A DNA stretch of 17,193 nt from Candidatus Blautia equi (GTDB lineage Bacteria > Bacillota > Clostridia > Lachnospirales > Lachnospiraceae): contig JAGHUU010000135.1 of assembly GCA_018064695.1 (NCBI GenBank), positions 1 to 17,193 on the forward strand, read 5' to 3'. Under the pieces are notes generated by a model. That model was not told where the DNA came from. It searched no databases and worked only from the letters and a program-made list of their open reading frames with translations. The first letter of the stretch is position 1. Every line of letters starts with the position of its first letter. This document shows, piece after piece, positions 1 through 6,064 of this stretch. Made by a program: the position numbers and the translations under genes.

Positions 1-1
1 A

Positions 2-1711
2 ACCAAAGCACCAACCGCAACACCGAAGCCAACGGCTACCCCAACCAAGACTCCAACCCCAACACCTACACCAAGACCGACCAGCTATAAGTTTAAGATC
101 GATCCTTCTACTATCTATGTGGGTGAGAACTTTGCGGAAGGCCAGTTTGTTCTGACAGGTGTTTATGCAGATGGAACAGAGAAAGTGATGACAGGTGTTA
201 CCATTGATTTCACACCACAGAGCACACCAGGAACCTATCCATACACCGTTTATCTGAACGGAAGCAAACTGACAGAGCGCACCATTCAGGTAATTGAGAA
301 ACCGGTAAGTGAAAACAATCTGAGCTCCTTCAGCGTAAGCGGCTTCCCAAGCCGTGTAGCAGTGGGCGAACAGCTGGATCTCAGCACCGTAGTGGTGACC
401 GGAACCAGAAAAGACGGCACAAATGAGACCCTGACCAACTGGACCACCGACTTCAAACCACAGACTGCAGTTGGAACCTGCAAAGTCATCGTTACCTGTG
501 AGAACCTGAGCAAGTCCTTCCAGGTAGAGGTAGTGGCAAACACCAGCGCAGCAGTGATCTCCGGCCTTGAAGCTTCCTGTACACTCACAGCAATCGATGC
601 AGCAAGTGAAGTAAACAAAGACAACGTGACTGTATACGAAGTATATGCGGACGGCAGCAAGGCGATCTGCAAAGATTACACTGTAAGCTCCGTATATAAC
701 ACAGGCACAAACCTGTTCACTTTCACCGTATTAAGAAACGGAACAAAGATCTCCACCACCTTCGATGTTCCGAAAAAGACTGATCCAAAACCTGTAGTGA
801 CCGGAATTACAGCTACCTATCCAAAGACCAGCGTAGAACCGGATGAGCAGATCGATACAAAGGCAGTCACCGTCTACGATATTCTGGAGGATGGCTCCAG
901 AGTTGAGACTACCGCAACCACTGTAAAACTCAGTGTAAACGATGTGGACGGCTACCGTGTTCTGACCGTAACCTCCGACCACGGAGACTGCACACTGAAG
1001 ATCAAGATCAACATGCCGGCTGAGGAAGAACCTGCAGTGACCTACTCCTTCAAGATGGATCCATCCACCGTATATGTAGGCGAGAACCTGGCGGCAGGAC
1101 AGCTCACCGTAACGGAGAAGGAGACCGGAAAGGCAGTTACAGATTTCACCACCAACTTCACTCCACAGAGTGCACCGGGAACCTTCACCCTGCAGATCAT
1201 CCGAAACGGAAAAGTGATCGGCAGCAGAGAGATCACGATCCTGGCGAAACCAACCGGCGCAACCCTTACTTCTCTTACTGTAGATCCGCTTATCACCTCC
1301 ACACTTCTTGGAGACACGCTGACCAAAGAGAACTTTAAGGTAACCGGTACCTACAGCGACGATTCCGTAAAAGTGCTGACCGATTATAACTTCAAGTTCA
1401 CACCGGCTTCCGCACACGGCGAGATGGCTACTGTAGAGATCACTGTGGACAGACTTGGCAAGACCCTTAAGATCCCGGCTTATGACGGAAATAAAGTAAA
1501 ACAGATCACCAATATTTCTGTAGAGAGCATCAAAGTGGGAGAGGAGCTTCCAAAGGAAAAAGTTACCCTCACCGTTAAGAAATACGACGGTACCACCGCA
1601 GTAACTTCCAACTGGACCTGCGATTTCACACCAAAGGATACCCCGGGTACTTATCAGGCAACCTTCACCGTAGAAGAAGCTAAAACCAACTGCAATGTCA
1701 TTGTTCAGTAA
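2..1711 (+). CDS. Surface protein, C-terminal part: Thr/Pro linker plus seven Ig-like (Big_3-type) domains; 5' end outside window
   Basis: The reading frame is open from base 2, so the gene begins upstream and 569 codons are visible; the GTG at 119 is not the true start. Bases 2-91 encode a Thr/Pro-rich linker (TPTPTPTP-like), typical of extracellular Firmicute proteins. Seven Ig-like units of about 70-75 residues follow, roughly at 92-295, 314-540, 554-772, 797-1018, 1040-1245, 1259-1485 and 1496-1708. Most carry the group-3 bacterial Ig signature: V..GE.L near the start, a Y.DG.. turn, a F.P...PGT segment, then an alternating hydrophobic end strand. Units 1 and 5 are the most alike (both contain DPST.YVGEN and NFTPQS.PGT-type stretches). 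The protein ends directly after the last Ig strand, with no LPXTG motif, SLH domain or hydrophobic anchor. Such arrays usually act as spacers or binding modules for an N-terminal catalytic or adhesive domain, which lies outside the window. The family call is firm; the function is unknown. Confidence 0.85.
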   Translation, partial: TKAPTATPKPTATPTKTPTPTPTPRPTSYKFKIDPSTIYVGENFAEGQFVLTGVYADGTEKVMTGVTIDFTPQSTPGTYPYTVYLNGSKLTERTIQVIEKPVSENNLSSFSVSGFPSRVAVGEQLDLSTVVVTGTRKDGTNETLTNWTTDFKPQTAVGTCKVIVTCENLSKSFQVEVVANTSAAVISGLEASCTLTAIDAASEVNKDNVTVYEVYADGSKAICKDYTVSSVYNTGTNLFTFTVLRNGTKISTTFDVPKKTDPKPVVTGITATYPKTSVEPDEQIDTKAVTVYDILEDGSRVETTATTVKLSVNDVDGYRVLTVTSDHGDCTLKIKINMPAEEEPAVTYSFKMDPSTVYVGENLAAGQLTVTEKETGKAVTDFTTNFTPQSAPGTFTLQIIRNGKVIGSREITILAKPTGATLTSLTVDPLITSTLLGDTLTKENFKVTGTYSDDSVKVLTDYNFKFTPASAHGEMATVEITVDRLGKTLKIPAYDGNKVKQITNISVESIKVGEELPKEKVTLTVKKYDGTTAVTSNWTCDFTPKDTPGTYQATFTVEEAKTNCNVIVQ

Positions 1712-1733
1712 GATGCAGAACAGACCATAAATT

Positions 1734-1774
1734 AAAGCGCACAGCCTGTACGAAAAAACAGGCTGTGCGCTTTT
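1734..1774 (+). terminator. Rho-independent terminator after the Ig-domain gene
   Basis: A 16-base left arm (1734-1749) pairs perfectly with 1758-1773 around an 8-base loop and ends in a run of four T. It starts 23 bases after the stop codon. The A-run on its left side would also let it work on the other strand, but no minus-strand gene approaches it. Confidence 0.9.
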
Positions 1775-1856
1775 GTATGCAATGAAATCTGCATAAATAT
1801 AACAACCCATTACCGTGGAATTTTACTCTTGAATTTTTGGCTTTTCGGTGATAGAA

Positions 1857-1886
1857 TTGCTATGATTTTTTGAAAATCAGTATAAT
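1857..1886 (+). promoter_or_regulatory. Sigma-A promoter for the 1984-4223 unit
   Basis: TTGCTA (1857-1862), an 18-base spacer and a perfect TATAAT (1881-1886) lie in an AT-rich stretch between the terminator at 1774 and the next gene. The predicted transcription start near 1893 leaves a leader of about 90 bases, in which I see no strong hairpin. Confidence 0.65.
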
Positions 1887-1983
1887 ATAGGAAGAGAATG
1901 CTTTTTCGGTTCATATCCTGAAAAAATCATCCTGTATCTATGCTTCTGTTGTTTTTGAAAGCTACTCACAGAGAGGAATATTT

Positions 1984-2490
1984 ATGAAGCAGTTGCCAAC
2001 CAGAGCGGAGATCGTCGAGACTCTTTTAAAGAGCTACAAGAGATATTACAATATCACATTATCGGAAGAAGAGCCGCTGGTGGCCAGATGTGAATATTTT
2101 GAACACAGTGAGAAATACGTGCTTCACAGAAAAGCAGAGCTGTGGTCCGCGGACAATGAGGAGTTCCTCTACCTGTTCCAGGTTCCGCACCTGACTGCAG
2201 AGATCTTCGAAAAATGCAGGACCTTTGCATATGAGGATGGCATGCCCCGCCTGAATATCGGACCGGGACATATGGCATCCGCCATCACTGTAGTGGTGGT
2301 ATGTGATACCTGCGATGCGGAGGCGGAGACCGCAGTGAAAAAGACCCGCATTCACAAAAGTTTTCATTTTTCATTACATGGCTGGATGAACGTGCTGACG
2401 ACCTGTGTGGCTGCTGAAAACGGCCGCATGGCTGCCAATTACGCGGGCAGAAGTGTAATGAAAGTTATGAAAAAAGTACTATATTCATAA
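1984..2490 (+). CDS. Conserved-looking protein of unknown function, upstream of cstA
   Basis: 168 residues, not recognised. The ATG at 1984 follows GAGAGGAA (1971-1978) at a usual distance and is preceded by a good promoter. The protein is soluble, with no signal peptide or membrane segment. The N-terminal third is helical and charged. A central hydrophobic strand (ITVVVV, about residue 100) is followed by a CDTCD motif, with two cysteines around residues 107-110, then a His-rich patch (HKSFHFSLHGW) and a helical, basic C-terminus ending MKKVLYS. The Cys pair and His patch could bind a metal, but this is speculative. Only 23 bases separate it from the transporter gene, with no terminator between, so the two are probably cotranscribed and it may serve or regulate the transporter. 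Confidence 0.8.
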   Translation: MKQLPTRAEIVETLLKSYKRYYNITLSEEEPLVARCEYFEHSEKYVLHRKAELWSADNEEFLYLFQVPHLTAEIFEKCRTFAYEDGMPRLNIGPGHMASAITVVVVCDTCDAEAETAVKKTRIHKSFHFSLHGWMNVLTTCVAAENGRMAANYAGRSVMKVMKKVLYS

Positions 2491-2513
2491 ACTATGAAGG
2501 GAGAAAAAGAAAG

Positions 2514-4223
2514 ATGAATTCATTAGTACTGTTAATCATCTGTATCGCAGTTCTTGTAGCTGGATACATCTGCTACGGCGGATGGCTCTGCAAGCAGTGG
2601 GGTGTAGGTGAAAACAAAGAGGCAACTCCGGCTCATACTCTTGAAGACGGCGTTGACTACGTTCCTGCAAAAGCACCTGTCCTGATGGGACACCATTTCT
2701 CATCTATCGCTGGTGCAGGTCCTATTACCGGACCAATCGGCGCAGCTATGTTCGGCTGGCTGCCTGTAACTCTCTGGATCCTCGTTGGAGGTATTTTCTT
2801 TGGTGGTGTTCATGACTTTGGTGCACTCTTCGCATCCATCCGTCATAAAGGACAGTCCATCGGTGAGGTTATCTCCGCAAACATGAGCCGTCGTGCTAAG
2901 AGACTTTTCATTATCTTCTCTTATCTGACTCTGATCCTTGTAGTAGCTGCATTCGCTTCTATCGTAGCTGGTACCTTCGGTGCTACTATTGGCGAGGATG
3001 GCGCAATTGATAAAGTTGCTTCCGCTTCCAACGCTTCCGTAGCTATGGTATCCATCCTGTTCATCGTTATCGCTATTGCATTCGGTTTCCTTGTATACCG
3101 TCGTAATGCTCCAATGGGCATCGCTTCTGTACTTGGTGTAGCTGCAATCGTGATCTGTATGGTAGTTGGTATGAAATGGCATCCAGTATACCTTACCACC
3201 AACACCTGGATGTGGATCGTAGGTCTTTACATTGCAATCGCATCTGTAACTCCTGTATGGATCCTTCTTCAGCCACGTGACTACCTGAGCTCCTTCCTGC
3301 TTTATGCTATGCTTGCAGTTGCTCTTGTAGGTGTTGTTATTTCCCACGCTACTCTTGGCGGAGCTGATGGTCTTCCAATGATCACCGGTTTTGCTGTAGA
3401 TAACGGAAACGGTATCCAGTACATGTTCCCTGTACTGTTCACAACCGTAGCTTGTGGTGCTATCTCCGGTTTCCATTCTCTGGTTTCCTCCGGTACCACC
3501 TCTAAACAGCTTGACAAAGAGACCGACGCTAAGCCAATCGCTTACGGCGGTATGCTTCTTGAGTGTGTACTTGCAGTTATCACTGTATGTGCAATCAACT
3601 TCGCTTACAAAAACGGCATCACTGCTGGTGCAACCGCAATCTTCGGCGGCGGTATCTCCCTGATGTACAAAGATATGTTCGGCGAGGGTGTTTCCAACAT
3701 CCTTCGTACCCTTCTTATCCTTACCTACTCTGCATTCTGTCTGACCTCTCTGGATACTGCAACCCGTCTTGCACGTTTCATGTTCCAGGAGTTCTGGCTT
3801 GAGCCAGGACAGACTCCTAAGGATGTAAAAGAGGGATGGAAGAAAGTTATGGTTAACCCATACGTTGCTACCATCATCACTGTTGTTCTTGGTGTTCTTC
3901 TTGGTCTCAACGGCTATGGCAAGATCTGGGGTCTGTTCGGAGCTGCTAACCAGCTGCTTGCAGGTATCGGTCTTCTTGCTGTTGCTACCTGGCTTGGAAA
4001 CATCGGAAGAAACAACAAGATGTTCCTTGCTCCTATGGCATTCATGATCGTTGTTACCATCGCTTCCCTTGCTATGACAGTTAAGAACCAGATCGGAATC
4101 ATCTCCGCTGGTACTGCTGACTGGGGTAACTGGGCACAGTCCATCCTTGGCGTGCTTCTGATCCTCCTTGCAGTTGTTCTTGTTATTGAGGGTGTTCAGA
4201 CTCTTTCTAAAAAGAAAAACTAA
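2514..4223 (+). CDS. cstA: CstA-family carbon starvation transporter (peptide/pyruvate uptake)
   Basis: 569-residue polytopic inner-membrane protein. Family hallmarks are visible in order: HHFSSIAGAGPITGP near residue 65, a GGVHDFGALFAS.RHKG segment near residue 100, GFHSLVSSGTTSKQ near residue 320, DTATRLARF near residue 415, and WGLFGAANQLLA near residue 470. About 14-16 hydrophobic segments can be counted. E. coli CstA and BtsT are longer (about 700 residues) and have been linked to peptide and pyruvate uptake under carbon limitation; the shorter form is usual in Firmicutes. Start ATG 2514 follows GAAGGGAG (2504-2511). It is the second gene after the 1984 ORF and is closed by its own terminator. 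Codon choice here (CTT, GTT, GCT rich) differs mildly from the neighbours and suggests high expression. The actual substrate cannot be told from sequence. Confidence 0.93.
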   Translation: MNSLVLLIICIAVLVAGYICYGGWLCKQWGVGENKEATPAHTLEDGVDYVPAKAPVLMGHHFSSIAGAGPITGPIGAAMFGWLPVTLWILVGGIFFGGVHDFGALFASIRHKGQSIGEVISANMSRRAKRLFIIFSYLTLILVVAAFASIVAGTFGATIGEDGAIDKVASASNASVAMVSILFIVIAIAFGFLVYRRNAPMGIASVLGVAAIVICMVVGMKWHPVYLTTNTWMWIVGLYIAIASVTPVWILLQPRDYLSSFLLYAMLAVALVGVVISHATLGGADGLPMITGFAVDNGNGIQYMFPVLFTTVACGAISGFHSLVSSGTTSKQLDKETDAKPIAYGGMLLECVLAVITVCAINFAYKNGITAGATAIFGGGISLMYKDMFGEGVSNILRTLLILTYSAFCLTSLDTATRLARFMFQEFWLEPGQTPKDVKEGWKKVMVNPYVATIITVVLGVLLGLNGYGKIWGLFGAANQLLAGIGLLAVATWLGNIGRNNKMFLAPMAFMIVVTIASLAMTVKNQIGIISAGTADWGNWAQSILGVLLILLAVVLVIEGVQTLSKKKN

Positions 4224-4242
4224 TTGAGCTAAGCTGAAGCTT

Positions 4243-4279
4243 AAAGGCAGATACACCTAATCGTGTATCTGCCTTTTTT
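4243..4279 (+). terminator. Rho-independent terminator after cstA
   Basis: A perfect 14-base stem (4243-4256 with 4263-4276) around a 6-base loop runs into seven T. It lies 20 bases after the cstA stop. Confidence 0.93.
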
Positions 4280-4320
4280 ACTGATTAAAAACGGGTGCCC
4301 ATATGGATATGAAATGAAAC

Positions 4321-4349
4321 TTGACACTCCTTCAGATTCTACGTAAAAT
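4321..4349 (+). promoter_or_regulatory. Consensus promoter of the split-barrel/ohrR unit
   Basis: A perfect TTGACA (4321-4326), a 17-base spacer and TAAAAT (4344-4349). The TTG of the -35 box could be read as a start codon in frame with the next gene; its place in the promoter argues against that and supports the ATG at 4393. Confidence 0.85.
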
Positions 4350-4355
4350 TAAGAT

Positions 4356-4369
4356 AATTGCATACAATT
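4356..4369 (+). promoter_or_regulatory. Palindromic operator candidate at the transcription start (OhrR-type)
   Basis: AATTGCATACAATT is a 14-bp palindrome with one mismatched pair. It starts 6 bases after the -10 box, so it covers the expected +1. The right half, TACAATT, equals the half-site I recall for Bacillus OhrR operators, although the two halves are arranged in the opposite order. An OhrR-like regulator is encoded in the same unit, so autoregulation is the simplest reading. Confidence 0.5.
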
Positions 4370-4392
4370 TATCAGTAAGAAAGGAGAAAACC

Positions 4393-4785
4393 ATGAACGA
4401 GGTTTATGAGTTTTTAAAGAAATGCGGCACCTATTATCTGGCAACTGTGGATGGAGATCAGCCGCATGTACGTCCATTCGGAACCATCGATCTCTTTGAG
4501 GGCAAGCTGTATTTCCAGACAGGTAAAGTGAAACCGGTTTCCGCTCAGATCCATGCAAACTGCAAGGTTGAGATCAGCGGTATGGCTGGGGGCAAATGGA
4601 TCCGCGTAATGGCTGAGGCCGTAGCAGATGATAACATTGCAGCACAGGAGCATATGCTGGAGGCTTATCCATCTCTGAAAGCAATGTACACACCGGGAGA
4701 CGGCAACACAGAGGTATTCTATCTGCAGAACGTAGTAGCGCAGATCTGCTCCTTTACCGAGCCGGCTAAAGAGATCCGCTTCTGA
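4393..4785 (+). CDS. Pyridoxamine 5'-phosphate oxidase-like (FMN-binding split-barrel) protein
   Basis: 130 residues. Start ATG 4393 is preceded by AAGGAG (4381-4386) with a 6-base gap, and extension to the upstream TTG would run through the promoter. The order is an N-terminal helix, a first strand YYLATVDGDQPHVRPFG, a second LYFQTGKVKPVSAQI unit and a later FYLQNVVAQICSF strand. This is the usual small split-barrel pattern of Firmicute flavin-binding proteins annotated as pyridoxamine oxidase family. These are mostly not true PNP oxidases; they are flavin reductases or proteins of unknown substrate. It is the first gene of a unit that also encodes an OhrR-like peroxide sensor, so a role in handling oxidants or reduced flavin is plausible but inferred. 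No cofactor or substrate can be fixed from sequence. Confidence 0.85.
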   Translation: MNEVYEFLKKCGTYYLATVDGDQPHVRPFGTIDLFEGKLYFQTGKVKPVSAQIHANCKVEISGMAGGKWIRVMAEAVADDNIAAQEHMLEAYPSLKAMYTPGDGNTEVFYLQNVVAQICSFTEPAKEIRF

Positions 4786-4897
4786 TGAAATGCCGGGACT
4801 ATCCGGCAGATTGAAAAAAATAAAAAAAGAAACAACAGTTACAAACAGGAAATGCGAATATCAGATTTACGATAACGATTACAGGAGGAAAAAACTC

Positions 4898-5341
4898 ATG
4901 AGTGATCCGAAATACGATGCGCTGAAGCTGGAGAATCAGATCTGTTTCCCACTCTATGCGTGTTCAAAGGAGATCATTAGGAGGTATAAGCCATATCTGG
5001 ATGAAATTGATCTGACCTATACGCAGTACATTGCCATGATGGTTTTATGGGAGAAAAAGAGTCAGAGCGTGAAAGAACTGGGAAACTGCTTATACCTGGA
5101 TTCCGGCACACTGACACCGGTCCTTAAAAAACTGGAGGGCAAAGGATACATTAACAGAAAACGTTCCGAGCAGGATGAGAGAAGTCTCATTGTGACCATC
5201 ACAGAGAAGGGAGAAGCCTTAAAGGAGCAGGCCCTGGATATTCCATCCAAGATGGGAAAATGCGTGGCTATGAGCTCTGAGGAGGCAATGACCCTCTACA
5301 GACTGCTGTACAAGGTTCTGAATTCCCTTGGAGAGGAATGA
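4898..5341 (+). CDS. ohrR: OhrR-type MarR-family redox-sensing repressor
   Basis: 147 residues. The chosen ATG at 4898 has a perfect AGGAGG at 4883-4888 with a 9-base gap; the earlier in-frame ATG at 4790 has none and lies in the preceding stop region. The N-terminal stretch around KLENQIC (residues 10-16) followed by YACSKE matches OhrR closely. Cys16 is in the place of the organic-hydroperoxide-sensing cysteine, and Tyr30 and Tyr41 are in the places of the two tyrosines that hydrogen-bond to it in Bacillus OhrR. The winged helix follows, with recognition segment LYLDSGTLTPVLKKLE and wing RKRSEQDERS. A further Cys122 lies in the C-terminal region, close to where two-cysteine OhrR proteins carry their resolving cysteine. 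Known OhrR usually sits beside ohr; here no ohr is present and the partner is the split-barrel gene 112 bases upstream. Confidence 0.85.
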   Translation: MSDPKYDALKLENQICFPLYACSKEIIRRYKPYLDEIDLTYTQYIAMMVLWEKKSQSVKELGNCLYLDSGTLTPVLKKLEGKGYINRKRSEQDERSLIVTITEKGEALKEQALDIPSKMGKCVAMSSEEAMTLYRLLYKVLNSLGEE

Positions 5342-5349
5342 GGTGTAAG

Positions 5350-5529
5350 ATGCTTTTAGAGACCATGTATTTTGAGGTGGAGAGTATCGATGGGGATTAT
5401 GCACATCTTCGAAGAACCGATGCTCCATCCGACGAGCTGAAGCTGGTGGCCAGAGCGCTGCTCCCTATGGAGATCCGCGAGGGCAGCAAGCTGAAATACG
5501 AATTTTTACAGTATGAGCTGGTAGATTAA
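5350..5529 (+). CDS. Small beta-type protein translationally coupled to ohrR (possibly DUF3006-like)
   Basis: 59 residues from ATG 5350, or 63 from ATG 5338, which overlaps the ohrR stop as ATGA. I prefer 5350 because TGAGGTG (5339-5345) places GAGG six bases before it, while the purine run before 5338 is too close. The sequence alternates short strands and turns (FEVESIDGDYAHLRR, then LLPMEI.EGSKLKYEF) and ends LQYELVD. It resembles the small DUF3006-type domain, with an E.idG.yA.L start and a lP...eGs.l pattern, but the match is by eye and weak. No cysteine-based or catalytic motif is visible in the core. Its position as last gene in the redox unit, before a strong terminator, makes it a co-expressed partner of unknown role. 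Confidence 0.7.
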   Translation: MLLETMYFEVESIDGDYAHLRRTDAPSDELKLVARALLPMEIREGSKLKYEFLQYELVD

Positions 5530-5541
5530 GAACCAAACCAA

Positions 5542-5580
5542 AAACGGAGAGATGCTGACGCATCTCTCCGTTTCCGGTTT
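5542..5580 (+). terminator. Bidirectional terminator between the ohrR unit and the small minus-strand gene
   Basis: A 14-base perfect stem (5542-5555 with 5560-5573) has a TGAC loop. The right side has only short T runs (TTTCCGGTTTTA), but the left flank is AAAAAC, so the minus-strand transcript would end in six U. It therefore serves the converging gene at 5666-5821 at least as well as the plus-strand operon. Confidence 0.85.
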
Positions 5581-5665
5581 TAGAGTAAGTAGTGTTATTG
5601 GACAGAATCTGTTTTTGGGGAATCAGATTCAAAAGGGCTTATAAAATCTTTTTTATAAAATCTTC

Positions 5666-5821
5666 TTATGCGAAGATGGAGAACAGGAGCTGGATCAGGA
5701 AGTGACGTTTTGGTCTTCTGCTTTCCTGCTCGCAGTATGCAAGTCTCTCAGCCTTCTCCCAGGAAGGGGTCTCAGTAGAATATCTGTAGGTTGCGTATGG
5801 TTCTGCTCCGAATGTCATCAT
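5666..5821 (-). CDS. Unannotated 51-residue small protein with perfect ribosome binding site
   Basis: On the minus strand an ATG at 5821 (second ATG at 5818) opens 51 codons ending TAA at 5666. AGGAGG (complement of 5830-5835) lies 8 bases upstream, the ideal distance, in an otherwise AT-rich leader. The protein starts MMTFGAEPYATYRYS, has a Trp and charged helix in the middle (SWEKAERLAYC), then a basic patch ERSRRPKRH-like around residues 34-40, and ends in a hydrophobic helix FLIQLLFSIFA. This looks like a small amphipathic or membrane-associated peptide with a positively charged neck. Third-base use resembles the neighbouring genes. No clear -35/-10 was found; TAGAAT-like bases about 50 upstream of the start are a weak candidate. 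I do not recognise the family. Confidence 0.7.
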   Translation of the reverse strand: MMTFGAEPYATYRYSTETPSWEKAERLAYCEQESRRPKRHFLIQLLFSIFA

Positions 5822-5964
5822 GGTTAATTCCTCCTTATATTAGAAAACTGCTCTGCAGTTGCTTTGTTCTTATGTACACATTCTAACATAACAGAAAAAG
5901 AATGCTATAGACCGCATATCTAAAAAATCCGTGCAATATATGTGCTGAGAGTACAAATGAATGA

Positions 5965-5992
5965 TTGTATAAAAGACAAAACAGAGTATAAT
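5965..5992 (+). promoter_or_regulatory. Promoter of the pucR-like/PfkB kinase unit
   Basis: TTGTAT (5965-5970), a 16-base spacer and a perfect TATAAT (5987-5992). The start would be near 5999, giving a leader of about 65 bases before the ATG at 6065. Confidence 0.6.
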
Positions 5993-6064
5993 AGAATATA
6001 GTTATATACTGAATGTACATTGCCTGCGGACATATGTAATCGACATAAGGATGGAGGAGAAAGC

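Noticed and set aside
731..1810. 359-codon minus-strand frame opposite the Ig-domain gene
   Set aside because: It runs through a strong terminator, has no ribosome site, and the opposite strand has an unmistakable repeat protein.
2700..4256. 518-codon open frame on the minus strand opposite cstA
   Set aside because: It lies fully antisense to a clear CstA gene, lacks a ribosome site, and has a Ser/Thr/Asp-rich composition without domains. It comes from the codon bias of the real gene.
4321..4392. TTG start extending the split-barrel gene upstream
   Set aside because: That TTG is the first three bases of a perfect TTGACA -35 box with TAAAAT 17 bases on, and the ATG at 4393 has AAGGAG.
4791..4808. 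TGCCGG/CCGGCA hairpin between the split-barrel gene and ohrR as a terminator
   Set aside because: Only six pairs and followed by A-runs, not T-runs. At most it is a weak processing or stability hairpin.
4790..4897. Upstream ATG extending the OhrR-like gene by 36 codons
   Set aside because: No ribosome site; the ATG at 4898 has a perfect AGGAGG and gives the normal OhrR length and N-terminus.
5605..5630. GAATCTG/CAGATTC inverted repeat downstream of the small minus-strand gene
   Set aside because: Seven pairs around a 12-base loop with no T-run on either side; the hairpin at 5542-5580 is a much better terminator.
6020..6064. TTG start extending the PucR gene
   Set aside because: No ribosome site, whereas ATG 6065 has GGAGG at seven bases.
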